64,000 nt of DNA, taken from NCBI RefSeq assembly GCF_040412425.1, contig NC_089777.1, positions 39,038,537-39,102,536 of the forward strand. The letters run 5' to 3'. Within the stretch, counting starts at the first letter, position 1; each line of letters begins with the position of its first letter. Below, in pieces: positions 25,320 through 38,237 of this stretch. Position numbers and translations under genes: made by a program. This DNA is from Macrobrachium rosenbergii. Lineage: Eukaryota > Arthropoda > Malacostraca > Decapoda > Palaemonidae. The notes beneath the pieces are model-generated. The model searched no databases, was not told the DNA's origin, and was given only the letters and a program-made list of their open reading frames with translations.

Positions 25320-25760
25320 TTACCCTAAGAGATATAGTAGAGGGACCGTACTTTTATATGGGGCAGAAACTTGGGCACATAAGAGGAAAGAACCAAGATG
25401 AGGATGGTGAGATGGGCTACTGGAATATCACTACTGGAAAGTAGGGTGAATCAAAATATAAGAAGGATGTGTGGTAAATGCAATGTAAAGGAGAAGGCTA
25501 GGGAAGCTCGTCCGAGATACTATGGCCATGTAATAAGGAGAGGAGGTGGAACAAATCAAGAGAGTTAAGAACATGCCAGTGATGGGGAGGAGGAGTGTGG
25601 GGCGGCAGCGAATCAGATGGATGGATGTGGTGAAGAGGGATATGGTGAGGTGGGACAGGGGGAAGAAGATGCAAGGAATAGAAATATATGGAGAAAGATG
25701 ACTCGAGCAGCTGACCCTGCTATACAGTGGGACTAATAAGGTCAAAAGAAGAAGATATAA
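25320..25760 (+). mobile_element. LINE 3' end (RTE/CR1-like reverse transcriptase C-terminus)
   Basis: Plus-strand pieces in several frames read YGAETW-like, MRMVRWATG, RRMCGKCNVKEKAREAR and RYYGHVIRRGG, then GRQRIRWMDVVKRDM. This is the characteristic C-terminal block of RTE-like LINE reverse transcriptases. It ends near AAGAAGAAG at 25746-25754. All frames are broken. 5' truncation is usual for such insertions. Confidence 0.65.
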
Positions 25761-25769
25761 TACAGGGCT

Positions 25770-27060
25770 GTTATCAGAATTCTAGGTGAATGTGGACATT
25801 ATCTAAATAAATATGCAGCTGACTGAAAAAGTCTTACTGACCCCAAATAAGACCAAAATAAAAGTTTATAAGTAATTTGTATTGTCCTAGGTATGTAAAC
25901 CAGAACGTTCGATGTATGAGTATTCTTCAGTGCAAACTGGAATCTGTCATTACAACTTAAAGAGGGAATGGGGAAACACCTACACTCATTTACCAACACC
26001 AAAAAACTTTTTCCTTTTGCACCAGGGACAAAGTGGGGTGGCTGAGACTGGAAATACCTTAAAAGAGACCAATCTGTTTGCACTATTCATCCCTGGCACT
26101 TAAGTTGATCTGCCAGTATATTACTCTTTCCTGGATGTACCTGGCTCATACGTCAACAGCCTGAAGAATCACCCACTCACAAATCTGTGAAGCTAGTTGG
26201 TACAAGGAGTGGGACATTGTCCAGTCTTGCTTTTTGATGTACATCACTGCTGTAGTATTGTCATCCATGACCACCATAAGTGTACTAGTAGGCTGTTCTG
26301 ACAGATGTGCATTGTCAACCATGGCGCTTGCATCTCTAAGATGTTGATATGTAGGTGCAGGAAGTATTGAGTCCAGTTCCCTGGACTTCTCCAGACATCT
26401 GAGAATTGGGCATCTATAGAAAGGGAGAGCTCAGAGGAACTCCCTGAAGAATGTTGGAGTCATCGTACCACCAAGCTAGATCCTCCTTCATGTCCAAGTT
26501 TAGAATTATACAGTGAGGTGAGTCTTTCAAGGAGGACCACTTCAGTTTCACTGCCACTGGAAAGAGTGAAGGTGACTGCAATTTTTCCTGACAAAAGGTG
26601 ACCCAGAATTACTTGCCACTGCCAAGCTTGTTGTTCCTCCTTTGATGGGCGTTGGGCTGTGACTTCTTTGAGGTTGCCCAGCTGGGAAACAGCTGGGAAA
26701 GCTTCACTGCTACGGTGCCCAGGAGCATCCCCAATACCTGATCTGTTGCTTGTGGACAAGACTGGACTTCTGCCTATTTATCATAATTCCTAAGACTAGG
26801 AGACTTATGTTTGTCCCAAAGGAGTTGCTCCTTGGAAGGGGTGAGAACAACCCAACCGTTCTGATACCATAAGAGGCAAATGCCTTTCATGTGATCCAAG
26901 CCGAGAAAGGGTGAACACCTATGTAAACACCTGAGGGGCTGTTGCCAGTCTTGAAGCATTGAACCTTGAACTGGAAGACCATTCTGCTGCAAAGTGAAGG
27001 AGCTTCTCAAGTTAAAGAAAATCCACAGAATATGAGTGTTTACCTTGAGAAAAAAAATAT
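25770..27060 (-). mobile_element. DIRS-type retrotransposon fragment (RT end to RNase H)
   Basis: Minus-strand frames include a stretch near 26600-26650 reading WQWQVILGHLLSGKIAV, like the WQxLLGHLxSLxxLVP block after a DIRS reverse transcriptase. Then come SLSIDAQFSDVWRSPGNWTQ and LHINILEMQ (RNase H Asp and Glu regions) at 26340-26430, and a VVMDDNTTAVMYI-like block near 26240-26280. It is heavily mutated. It lies in the intron between exons 28056 and 25074 in gene orientation. Confidence 0.6.
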
Positions 27061-27249
27061 ATTAGTAAGCTCTCAAACTCAACAAAGATAAAAATTACTG
27101 TAATATAAAAAAAATTACAGGAAAATCAACAGATCAAGAATGGAAATTCCTTGGAAAAAAATGACTGAACACAAAGTATAATAACTGTGGCAGTAAGTAT
27201 GCCACTTAACTGGAAGGTAAAAGGTGCTATATTAAGTATTATATTAACA

Positions 27250-27830
27250 CTACACACACACACACACACACACACTATATCAGAATGAAGCTAAAGTGAT
27301 AAGGAAATGGGTGGATGAAATAAATGAATAGCCCATCATAATAACAGCAAAATTGTGCTATTCTTGGGAGAGGACAAAAGCATGCATCTGCTCAAAATGA
27401 AGCCAAAGTCAGGAATGACATGATACCTGTATCAAATTGGTATGGCTGAGAGCTATTAGCACAGAACAAGGTTATTTATGACTAATGGAGATTTTGAAAT
27501 GATGTGACCATAGAATCTTAAGATCCATGGCCAAAGAACAGTGAGAAGATCATATTATAAATGAGGAGTTGGACAGAGGTGGTACCAAGAGGCTGGAGTA
27601 AAGACAGATTGCAAAGACTGAGATGGTTTGAAAATGCAATGAGAAAGGATAAGGAACAGTAAAACAGTAAATATAAAAGCAGCAGGATGGAGGCCTGTAA
27701 GAAGGACTAAGAAATCATGAAAAAAAGGGGACAGATAAAGAACTAGACCTAACAGTTCAGACAACAATAGCATATGAAAAAGTGAAGAAAAGTTATTTTA
27801 CATCTAACCCCATGAAGGGAAGTGTTGACT
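27250..27830 (+). mobile_element. weak LINE-like fragment
   Basis: A plus-strand stretch at 27600-27720 reads RLQRLRWFENAMRKD and later AGWRPVRRTKKS, similar in layout to the RLRWxGHVxRM...GRPKxxW block at the end of RTE-like LINEs. A (CA)n run lies at 27253-27274. Evidence is thin. Confidence 0.35.
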
Positions 27831-28055
27831 TGAAAATGCTTATCAAGATAAATACATATATCTTGTGGAAAAATGGACCTAGAGAGGATTTTTCATGCTA
27901 ATGTATACATAATGATATATTTTGGATAAAAAAGGTCTTCTAATTTTGACACCAAAAGTTACAAGATTTTTCCCTCATGGTTAATATAAAGCACTTTGTA
28001 GCTCTTATGTAGATAAAGGTAAAAAATTATCTACTGTGGATCAAACAATGCTTAC

Positions 28056-28188
28056 CCACAACTCCAACCAGTGAATTAACAGAAGGTCGTTCTCCAAGGT
28101 CAGAAAGCAGGACATGTAAATGGTCACTGCTGTCAGGTGCCAAAATCTCTTCATGGTCTAGTAACAGCTGATGAGTTTCACATATTTC
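28056..28188 (-). CDS. IQGAP: IQGAP-family protein, exon (after the GAP-related domain)
   Basis: Minus-strand exon of 133 bp; acceptor aatatttacag|GAAATATG and donor GTTGTGG|gtaagc. It starts on a codon boundary and ends with one base of the Asp codon completed by the next exon. It encodes EICETHQLLLDHEEILAPDS and SDHLHVLLSDLGERPSVNSL then VGVV, matching EIINTHTLLLDHQDAIAPE...LLDDLGEVPTIESLIG of vertebrate IQGAP. This LGExPS/T-xxSL block is one of the most conserved parts of the family, so identification is firm. Confidence 0.95.
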
Positions 28189-29147
28189 CTGTAAATATAA
28201 TTACACCACAAATGGTAATTTCCAAGGTTAAATGGTTAACATAGCTATTATCAACTACACTCAGCAGAATATACCTCCTCAACATACCATTTTATATGTT
28301 CTTATGTTAGTTTTCTAAACAACCATGATTTGAAATCTACTAAAAGGAACAATTACAACTCTCTTCACATTCAGTAACAGCAGGGACTTAAAAATTTTTC
28401 AGTCCTACAGTACTGACAATAAAAATATTTGTTTTTTGTAATTTCAAGCAAAATAATTTTTATGATAAATTTTAATTTTTTAGGTACTTACCTTCTATCA
28501 TTTGCTTTATCTGCGACTACTTGGCGAGGTTTGAACAAATGTTAAAATTGGAACAATCGTTGACGAAAGCTCCCGATAGTTACCACCACTCTTTGGAGGG
28601 TGGGGGTAAGACAGCAACTGCTTTGGTTGTCATTCTTCTCTTAATCTCTTAAGAGGGGAGGAGGGAGGGATCTCTATGATAGAGGTTAAGTACTTACAAA
28701 ATTTATTTCATCATAAAAATAACTATTTTTGAGGTGAAACTTACTATCATCTGCAGACTCCAACATTGTGTACTGGAGGAGGGCAAGAGATTTCCCAATA
28801 ACCAAGCTACCATATATATTAGAAATATCCTTATTGCTGCTTGCCTCATGAATATGATCCCATGGCAAGTATTTGTCAGATGATGTTCATCAGCTGAGGT
28901 CCACTACTGTAGGAGGAGGAGGAACGTGGACCATGAACATAGCCATTGGTTGAGATTGTGCAATGTAGAATGGCAAGTTAGACATCTCTGGCACAGGGCT
29001 GCAGAGCAGATGGGAGCTAAAACCATAACTAAGAGAAACAATACCAGTACAACTAAGCATAATACCAAAATCAAAACAAAAGTAGAATAACATATTACCA
29101 TGTATGAACTCCAATACATATGGTTCCCCACTTACCCAGGATAGGGG

Positions 29148-30180
29148 TCAATAATGAGAACCTATACCTGTTTGTGACACATAAGGGGAAGACCTGGAGA
29201 AATCTCCCATGCCGAAACTATAGGTGCTAGTGTATGGCAGTCTTCCGACTGGATTTTGATGGCTCTCCAGTAGTTGCAAGTGAACACAGAGCTTAACCTC
29301 CAGACGGTCTAGAGAGAGGTGTTGTTGAAAACTTATAGATGTAGCTGCTGCTCTGATACTGTGTAGTTTCACCTTCAAAAGGAGGCAATCCTCTAGAGAC
29401 AAGGCATGGTGTACTTCCAGAATTAAAGATTTAATAAACAAAGCTGTGGTATTCTCAGACATAAGAACCTCAGGGTTCTTGACAGTGCATAGGTTCCTAC
29501 ACTGCTTCCTTCAAGCTTAAGATGGAATGTATAACTCCTTAGAGCCCTAACAAGGGCATAAAAGCAGATCTTCTTCCTCAGGAGTTAAGAGTTTCTAGAG
29601 AGGGGATAGATAAAAGTCTTGGAAGAACTTTGGCCTTGAGATCACTCTTAGCACAAAAGGATGCCATAAAAGATAGTTCTGCTCCAGTATGTGAACACAC
29701 TACTAACCATGATATCAATTGTAATTCACTTATCCTTTTAGCCAAAGCCAAGACCACTAGAAAGTGTGTCTAAGAAAGAGCCTCATGAGAAGCCTCTCTC
29801 AGGGGTTCGAAGGAGGGCCTACAAGGTGTCTTAAGCCAAGGACTAGGTTCCATAAAAGCGGCTTTATCAGAACCTTTGGCATTTCAGCTGAAATGAGCAA
29901 ATAGCTTCACCTAAGTCAATCTCTTCTGAAATACCCAATCCAGAATGCCTTAATATATAAGCCAGCATGGATTTATAGCCTTGATGGAGGAAAAACAAAC
30001 CTTTGGCATCTCTCAAAGAGCACAGCAACTTTATTATTTTGTTAATCTTGGTGCAAAGACAGGATATAGCCCTGGCCTTGCACAATGATCTATAAAGCTT
30101 CCACTGTACTGAACAAGAACTTAGTGAATTTTCTCTTTACAGTTAGAAAGTTGCTATTTTTAGCGACTTAGAAAAGTCTC
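29148..30180 (-). pseudogene. tyrosine recombinase of DIRS element A
   Basis: Disrupted minus frames give LALAKRISELQLISW near 29725-29770, which holds the first catalytic Arg of the R-H-R-Y family. Further on, KLHSIRAAATSISFQ near 29340-29380 holds the H-x-x-R motif, and SLDRLEVK follows. The Tyr region at the very end was not identified. The product would integrate the circular cDNA. Several stops interrupt it. Confidence 0.7.
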
Positions 30181-30289
30181 TAGAACTTAGGGGCTTGTCA
30201 ACAGTTTCCATGTGGTTAGACAAAGCTTTTTGATATTTCCATGAAGCTTCCCCATCCCAGACTGACGAAGCAGATTTTTCTAAGAAGGT

Positions 30290-31010
30290 AATTGTCTGGT
30301 ACTTCTACTAACATTGCAAAAAGGACTGGGAACCACCAAGGTGCGATTAGATTATGATGATGTTCCCAGTACCCCTCAACTCTTTGAGTGTCCCTTCAAC
30401 AGCGGAAACATAGGGAAGACATACACAAATAAGTTTGTCCAATCTTGAATCATAACATCTACTGCCCAGGCTTAAGGGTCTGGAACTGGGGAAACATACA
30501 GCTGGAGATGATGACTCACCTTTGTTGCGAGGAGATCAACGAGGGGGTAGCCGAACACACTCCAAATTGCCTTGCACACCACAGGGTTAAAGATCAATTG
30601 TGGGAGAGTACCTGTCCTAGATGACTTCAACATGTTTGCCAAAACATTCAGTCAACCAGGCACAAACTGGGGCATATGGACAAATTCCTCTCCACTGTCC
30701 AGAGGCTAAATCCCTGGTGATGGTTACTAAGGTTTCCGACTTCATGCCCCCATGCTTTCTTAGATAAGCCGGAGAAGACACTTCCAAGAAGAAAGAAATT
30801 ACTTGTTGGACACTGTTCATACAGGTCTTAAATCCCTTCCGGATAGCCAACAACTCCTTGCAGTTAATGCAAAGACTGGCTTTTATTGGCAACCACACCC
30901 CTGAAGTACCTTGCTTTCCGATAACCACACCCCCCCTTGTCATCCAAGGGGACTGATTACAGTGAGAGGTCTGGGCTCGGGGACTATAGAGACCCCCTTG
31001 CAAGAAACAC
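30290..31010 (-). pseudogene. RNase H and connecting region of DIRS element A
   Basis: Minus frames read SGVWLPIKASLCINCKELLA (RNase H Glu region) near 30850-30910. Lower down they match the block after RNase H in element C: a piece like YVSPVPDP...VDVMIQDWTNLFVYVF and GTGNIIII. The comparison with 62890-63110 is what makes this assignment secure. Confidence 0.6.
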
Positions 31011-31239
31011 TACTATGGACATCCACCAACAAAGAGAAGGGTTCAGATCTTACTCCAACTCATTGTCTAGCTAAGTCTCAGTGTGTGCCAGTGCCTCTCT
31101 CTCAAGTGCAACTGGTATCATAAAAAACTGAGCATCCAAAACTAGCTTCTCAAGAGAAGATGTGGCCTAAGAGATAAAACCAGCATTAGCTGGCATACTC
31201 TGAGGAGAAATCTCTCTTGATTAATAACAGGTGGTCCAC

Positions 31240-31760
31240 TCGAATCAATCACCATGCTCAGATAGGTCACTCTTTGTGTAAGTTCCTGAGATGACTGTGG
31301 CATTTATTAGTAAGTCTAGGGCTTTTGCTAAGCCCATTACAAGCTCTATTGCCTTCAGGCAATCCTCCCTGGACTTTGCAAGATCACCCAGTCTTCCAGG
31401 GACAGAAGTATCCTTACTCCTAATAGGTAAAGCCATTCACGAAGGGGATGGTACCCTAGGGAAAACTTGGGGAGCAAAACTCAGCCCAAACAAAGAGCTC
31501 GGCACTGATATCTCTTTCCCCCAAGAGACAAAGCGCAGGAACTTCCTTGAAAGTTGGTGAATGGGGACACGCAAGTATGCATCTTGCATGTCCACCGTAA
31601 TCATCCATGTACCTTTCTCCATGGCAGTTAAAAACTGTGGAGGCTGATTCCATGGGAAAAAGGGGAACAGTTGGGCTCAAGAGTTGAGCTTGGATATGTC
31701 TAGGACTGGTCCCTGTCCTCCCATGGCCTTTGGAATTAAGAATAGCCTGTTGCAAAGAAG
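31240..31760 (-). pseudogene. reverse transcriptase of DIRS element A
   Basis: Frame 31437-31622 contains WMITVDMQDAYLRVPIH, the motif-A block (VDMQDAYxxVPIH) typical of DIRS reverse transcriptases, followed by FGLSFAPQVFPRV (normally FGLSTAPQVFT). The region expected to be YLDDW reads SLEDW in a different frame near 31380, so the catalytic Asp pair is damaged. Confidence 0.75.
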
Positions 31761-31999
31761 CCTGGCAAAGTAGCTGGTAACCCCTCTAATGCTGCCTTCT
31801 CTATTGGAGAAAAGGCTTCCTAACTCAACACCTGTCTCTTCTCTAGGTTGGTCTGTATGACTTGGAGGTTGGTGAATTCCTGAAAGGAATGCAATAACCT
31901 TGCAAAAGAACTTTCTTTACCCAGGTGTCTATGTCTAAGTGTTCCCACACTCTAGTGAAGTGGCCAAACCTGCCCCTACAGGCACCCAAGGGCTCTAAC

Positions 32000-34900
32000 A
32001 GCTATTCTTTATAAGAATTAGGATTCTTGATATTAGTGGAATTGCACATCTCCCCTTTGGCAGAATGATGTCTGGAGCCTTGCTGCCAAAAGGATGCATC
32101 TTCCTCCCTGAGCCCAGAAAGGAAGACCAAGGGAATAAGGTAGAAATGCCCAAAGTCAGTTTTTGGTAAGAGGAAGAGGAGACTTCCCCTTACTGGCCTG
32201 GGACTGGTGGAGACAAGTACTATTCCGGTTTTCTCCATCTCTGCAGCTATAGGCATGGATAGCTTATTATCTATTGCCTTCTCAAAAGGAATGAGCTGAA
32301 ACCCAGACTGTCTGCTAAGGAGTGAGACTGAAGGAACCAGCTGAGAGCATAGCTGCTCTCTCGTGTGAACTTTTAGGTTGCTAGTGATAGACAATTCACC
32401 TATCACATCAAGCAATGCCTCGTCTAGGGAAGTGAAAACCCTTATGGCTTCTCAAAGGGTCTCTGGCCCTAGAAAGTAGTAGTCCACCAAACTTCTTCAA
32501 ACATTGTTCTATAGTGTTCTGCACATTTCACTCAAGGACATAGCTACAATGGTGTTAGCCAAGCTCTTATACATATCTCTGCCTCTTAAATCAAGAAATG
32601 CCACTAGCACACAGAATTGCGCCTCTCTTGGCTGGAAAACATGGAAAAAAATTAAATAAAAAAGCTCTGAAGTTTCTTCGGTGCAATCGAGTTTCTGTAC
32701 ATTGTATAATCAAGGCCACTGAAAATACATTGATCTTTCGGTGGTCTCTGTATAATGCTGCATGAGCTGCGGCCCATGGGACTTTAACCACGGCCCAGTG
32801 GTGGCCTATCCTATATTGTTGCTAGACACACGATTATGGATAACATTAACCTTAAATAAAACAAAAACTATTGAGGCTAGGGGGTTGCAATTTATTATGG
32901 TTTATGATTGGAGGGTGGATGATCAACATACCAACTTGAAGCCCTCTAGCCTCAGTAGTTTTTAAGATCTGATGGCAGACAGGAAAAGTGCAGATGGACA
33001 GAAAACTAAAACTGGATCAGGGTAAAAGGTGGAAAAATCCCTGCTCAATACACCATAGTCTTCCTAGCAGCAGCAAGGGAGGCAAAACAGAGGACTTTCA
33101 AAAGGAGATTCTCTTTGGCCAAACATTTGCCACTGAGTCAAGTCTCCCAAGTAACAGCAACTGATAGCTTAAAGAACTGCAGATATCTGTCTAAGCACAA
33201 CTGAACCACTTCCTTAAAACTGAGGGGACAGACTAAATGCTCCTCTTCCTGTATTGGAGGCAAAGGAGAATGCTGACAGGAAGAGCCAGGTCTATAAGTC
33301 CTCTTCATCAGGAACAAAAGTAGCCCCAGAATCAGATGGTCTCACAAGACCAGGTGCTAAAGTTCTCATAATCCCTCTGGCAGAAACTTTAAAGTGGAAA
33401 GCTCTCTCTCACTGTATGGACTCACTGACGCCTTGCATGGACTTGCTGACATCTCATGTGGACTCGCTGACGCCTCGTGTGGACTTGTTGAAGCCTAGTG
33501 TGGACTCGCTGATACCTGTGTGGACCTGCTGCCGACTGTGCGTGCTTGCTGCTGGCTGTGTAGATTTGGTGCCAGCCATGCGGACTAGCTGCTGGCAGTG
33601 CAGACTCACTGCCATCCGTGCAAACTTGCTGACACCTCGTGCGAACTCAATAACACCTTGTGCAGCCTCCACAACACCTTGCCCGGATAGAAGACATATG
33701 TGGAACTGTACACGGACTCAACACCTTGCAGAAACTGACAGACAAACTGGTGAATGTGAATGTCTGGCATGTTTAGCCTAAGCTTGAAAGGCAGCCCATA
33801 AGAGCCCAGGAATGGACATAACATTGGCTTTGTCAAAAACAAAACTTGGATTATCAGTGATCAAAGGGGAGAACGGGTGCAAACCCTTACTACCAGATCG
33901 CCTATTTTTATGTGCAGGGTTAACCAACGCTCATAAAATGGCCGCCCCCATGCAAACAAAGTAAAAATGGCTGCCCATACAGTATACTCCTCTCATTTTT
34001 GTCCTCTCTGTATGTCCTCTGCTGCAAAATGTCTCATGTTTTCCAGGTTGCCGAGGGAGAGTTGCTACAAAGATTGGAAGCCCTACCTGATGTAGCAGCC
34101 ATATTGGACCCTGAGACGCTCCTGCCTCAGCGTCACCTGGGCACACCCGGATCTGAGCTCAGGTGGTTATTGGCCTTACCAGTGAACAGACATATACTTC
34201 CCAATTCGCACACTTCACAGGAATGCCAACCCTTGCTCCACGTGTTGTGTCCCAATTCAGGATAACTGGATAGTGCCTTTGGATGCCTATGGTAAGCCTT
34301 GGACTAACTCCCAAGTATTTTGGTGGCCTGTTTTTCCTCCTACTGATATATTTCTCAACTTTTAACGAACCCCTCCAAGTACTATATCCTGTGCTCCCCA
34401 CGTGAATTTCTCTCTCTCTATTCATCCGTAAACCCTCCTTTTGTTCCCCTAGTCACTCCTTTTCTCAGCCTGCCACCACTCATTGGCATGCTAGTCTAAT
34501 TTCAATTTGTGAACAGTGCGATATATGTGAGTTTTGATGGCTGTGCCATTTGTGTGCATGTTGTTAGTTAGGGAATCCTTAACATTCCAAGTGCATGGTA
34601 TTAGGGCTTCAATTCTTGCCAATCCCATAGTCAATTGGAAACCTCTCTTTTCCAGAGGGATGCATTTATTGTGCGTGATACAAGAAACTCTCAGCTCACC
34701 CTTGCATTCGTCGTTTGGACCCATCCATGTGCGACGAGGAATTTCATCTTTTACGGCACCACCGAAACTTTATAATCACAACTCATTTATTATTATTCAT
34801 GTGTGGCCCTAGTATTAATCTGTAAGCTATTGCTATTAATTGTTTAGTAAATGTAATTAATCGTTAACTAAGCATAATTATGCCTTGCAGTAACTTGACT

Positions 34901-35105
34901 AAAAAGAGTACCAAAGGTTAGTAATCATCATCTTTCCATTTTCCTGTATTAGTGTCAGCCATTTTACAACATTCTGTTGCCAAGGCTAGCGAGTAATACC
35001 TATCTACAGACTCAGGGGTCCTAGCAGTGGCTACAGGCACAATGGCAGCACTCACTATGGATGAATCACTAGAATAACGATGGGACAACGGGGTCAAACA
35101 CAAGA
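32000..35105 (-). other. gag-like and 5' region of DIRS element A
   Basis: No single frame is intact. Minus-strand frames 32002-32415, 33454-33672 and 34918-35103 are Ser-rich and low in recognisable motifs, as DIRS ORF1 proteins often are. The plus-strand frame 33254-33781 is a shadow of a short internal repeat (GTGGACTCGCTGACGCC-like units, about 33410-33690). Segments 33920-34260 and 34450-34900 have no match elsewhere in the window and could be further insertions. Confidence 0.4.
32650..33000. repeat. dispersed repeat of a type common in decapods
   Basis: Contains CTTTCGGTGGTCTCTGTATA, GGACTTTAACCACGGCCCAG and an inverted pair TTGAGGCTAGGGGGTTGCAA / CCCTCTAGCCTCAGTAG. I recognise this text from memory as a frequent repeat in shrimp genomes. 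It interrupts DIRS element A and is therefore younger than it. Confidence 0.6.
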
Positions 35106-35999
35106 TCTAAACCTACCATAAAACATGAAGATCTAGACCTACCACAACAGTCCTAATGCAACCATAATCTGACTCTGTCCAAGGAGGACCAAGAAGCACA
35201 GGGAGGAGACAGAGGGCACAGTCCTTGAATATCCTGGGATGTTAGTCCTCGTCTGGAAACCCTGGGACCATCAGGCATGTCGGCAGGGGCGCTGAGGTGA
35301 CGGGCAAGGCTGCTTCCGTGGAGTGGCCAAAGGAACGAGGGGACACTGTCCCTGCCAATGCACTAGACATATCCGGTGTAAAAGACTCAATTTGTTACAC
35401 AAAATTTAATTCTAGATTTAAATGACTCCACATATGATTACATTAAATCTAACCTACTTGACCAGGTGTTAATTCTAAAGAAAACCTAGATTCAAGACCA
35501 GCTTTTCTGTTTACTCTCTTCTAAGTCTATCTTTCTCTTCTCTAATTTGGCAAATTTATTATCTTCTCTATCTCTTGCATAATCTAACAGATTTCAGTAA
35601 GGAAGATTGAGAAGAAGAATCCATATTGCCTAATACAAACCAAAATCCAGATGACCCAATTCATTAACCAAGAAAATACAAACCCAAATTTCAGAACACT
35701 TGTCTACACATCCGATAGATTTCATCGACAAAAAAAGAAATGAAAAACAAAGCAGTTCCTGTCTTACCCCAAGCTCCAAAGAGTAGGGTTTACTATCAGG
35801 ACCGTTCGTTAACGACTGTCTCAATTTTAAGTTTTGTTGAACCTGCACCAAATAGTTGCAGATGAAGCAAATGATAAGAGATTAAGTTTCACCTAAAAAT
35901 AAAAAACCTTTTTGGTACATTACTCTTGCAGCAACCCTCACTCCCCCTAAACAGTCTTAAAATGTGTAAACAAATTCATAACAAATCCTAATTGTATTT

Positions 36000-36799
36000 C
36001 CACAAATTCATAATAAATACTTAACAGAGGGGTTATGTTACCTTGGCTTCTTTGCACACTCTTGAAAACCATAACATCATTAACAATTTTAGGTTAGACT
36101 TTCCATTAATATTTTACATTTTTTGTCTTGCATTTATGTCAGAATTCAAAACTGGACTAGATGTTCATTTGTGTTCTTTCTCCGTAATTTTCTAGGCTTT
36201 GCCTTTGGTCACCCCGTATCTACTATTTTTCTGACCAATTCCTCCTCATCGCTTCTCAGTATATTCCCACATCTTCTTCATCTTTAACTCTCAAGTCTAT
36301 GTACTGTACATGCAAAGCTAAAGGATTGAATGTGGTTATCCCATAATATAGTTACCTACAGGTCACTCTTATGCAAGGTGTACAACCTGTCAGCTTCTCT
36401 TAATAGTGCAGATCCGATTCCTTGTAGAGGGAGTCAAAAGGTTTGGGACCACCTATAAAGCAGAATACAGTAGTAGCTGTGGACACATTGTGTGGGCAGA
36501 AAATAGCTTCAAATCTGTCCTGGTTTAAGTTACAGTGGGATCCCTCTTTAGCTGCCCTGGGTTACCATGCCACTGAAGATGGTGATACTACTTGAAGGAA
36601 TACTGGAAAGCCAACAGAAACTTCCATTTTCATAGACCTTGGTTACGTGTGCAGCAAAAACTGTTAGACAGCAATTTGTTCAAGAAACTAACCACACTCA
36701 GGCATTGCTGAAATAACCAAGTTGCAAGTTCAGTAATGCTCAAAGTAACCATCAAATAATTCATTCATATAAATTTCTCAATTTTTTGTTTAAATAGTA
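36000..36799. other. intron sequence, unclassified
   Basis: No exon, repeat end or coding motif recognised. Confidence 0.4.
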
Positions 36800-37750
36800 A
36801 TATGATACTATTTCTTACCAGCTGTCTAGCAATCTCTTTCCACTTAAACTGTGCTGTTTCTACTTGTTATTTTTCTTACTACCTGTAATATGTTCCAAGG
36901 TAATAGTACTGTTCACACCTTCAAAGTCTTGCCTTTCCCCTTCCCATCGCTCTTCTGTATTTCATGTTAAAGGAAATAGCTCGTTGCAATTATGTTTTTC
37001 AATATCAAGTATCTTCCACACAGCCAAGCTCCTGACGTTATTCTCCTTTGTTTTATTTCCGGTCGCCATTAAGCTTATTTTGCTTGAACTGATTTTTCTA
37101 CCTTCACCTCTCAATTCCATTTTTCAAGCATTAGGCACTTTTGTACATGCTCTTTCCCTGCTTCTGGTGTTAGTTATGAAAGGTAATTTAAAAAGAACCC
37201 AAAACTAAAAAGTTTAGCTCACAAGGTTGGCCTCATTTTGCTATTAACAAGAAGTCATCTATGTATAGTACTTACCAGAGGCTTCTTTCGGCATTCCATA
37301 ACTTCCTTTATCAACATAATAACATTAAAGGGCTCAGAACTGATCCTTGATGGATTTCAACATTTATTAAAAAAAATATTATATACCTCCCACTGTTCTC
37401 ACTCTAGATCTCATATTATGGTATACAAACATCACCAGCTCTAATCTTTTGGGAACCCTCATGGTAATGACCATCTAAAATGCTTGACACTACCAACTGA
37501 TTTCTCAACAAACATAAGGCAAATTTTGACCTTGTCACATGGTACTTTCCCTGTTGTTGACTACATTTTCTGCTATTGTACTGACTTGTGGTCAGAAGCC
37601 AAACTGACAGTTATATGTTTGTAAGAGTACTTTTTCAGCATTTCCTCCAAAAACCTTCATCAGTGTTGGCAAGCTTGGGGTTTGTGAAATGGTTATGCTA
37701 CTTAAATCTATCTTGATTCTTTACTTTTACCGAGAAATTGATAGTCTGAT
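36800..37750 (-). mobile_element. RTE-like LINE reverse transcriptase fragment
   Basis: On the minus strand near 37310-37350 a frame reads EIHQGSVLSPLMLLC, the conserved VHQGSxLSPLLF block of RTE-like reverse transcriptases. Just before it come YHNMRSRVRTVGGI-like and EKVPCDKV pieces in the expected order. Many stops are present. The YADD region was not located with certainty. Confidence 0.55.
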
Positions 37751-38055
37751 TTCCTTAACCATTACATATTAAGTAGTTTTAGCTGATCATTCATTCAGGA
37801 TCCTGGCCTGAATAGACCTGGCCAGAAACAATTATTTTTTGAGTGAGGGTAGAAAACAAGTAATACAAATGCTGAATATCTTGGTGAAATGAGGCCAAAA
37901 TAACTGGATGCAAACTAAGACAAAAAATATGTAGCTGCAGGGACATTGTAGTCAGCAACCCACCCCAGGATTTCAATCTTTAGGGCTCTAACCTAATACC
38001 TCTGCAATCAGGATCCCTCAGCATAACACAGGAGAAAAACCACATATCAAAATAC

Positions 38056-38237
38056 CTGTACACTGATGTATATAGTGGGCTTCACAATAAGAGTTGCTTC
38101 GGAGTAGTGATTTACATTGTAAACAATTTCTGGGTCTTCCACCTCACAGCAATGTCTAAAGAATGCCTTAAACTTCTCATGGCAATCAATAATAAAAGGA
38201 TTCAGGCAAGTAAGATGGGAAGCTTCATCTGCAAACC
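38056..38237 (-). CDS. IQGAP: IQGAP-family protein, exon (end of GAP-related domain)
   Basis: Minus-strand exon of 182 bp; acceptor ttttcttaacag|GGTTTGC and donor GTACAG|gtattt. It completes a Gly codon split with the previous exon and ends on a codon boundary. It encodes FADEASHLTCLNPFIIDCHE, KFKAFFRHCCEVEDPEIVYN and VNHYSEATLIVKPTIYISVQ. It matches FRRFFQTACDVPELQDKFNVDEYSD...TKPVIYIS of vertebrate IQGAP. Confidence 0.95.

Larger units (their letters stand above)
28474..35900 (-). mobile_element. DIRS-type (tyrosine recombinase) retrotransposon A, about 7.4 kb
   Basis: Minus-strand decayed frames in the order gag-like, reverse transcriptase, RNase H, tyrosine recombinase, bounded by inverted repeats: near 28484-28537 ATCATTTGCTTTATCTGCGA and near 35839-35900 its inverse GTTGCAGATGAAGCAAATGA. 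DIRS-type elements integrate as circles through the recombinase and lack an integrase. The copy lies wholly in the intron between exons 38056 and 28188, in the gene's own orientation. A short decapod repeat is inserted at 32650-33000. Confidence 0.75.

Noticed and set aside
33254..33781. 175-codon plus-strand frame with repeated Ser-Leu-Thr-Pro units
   Set aside because: It overlaps the minus-strand gag region of DIRS element A and only reads a short internal repeat; no domain.
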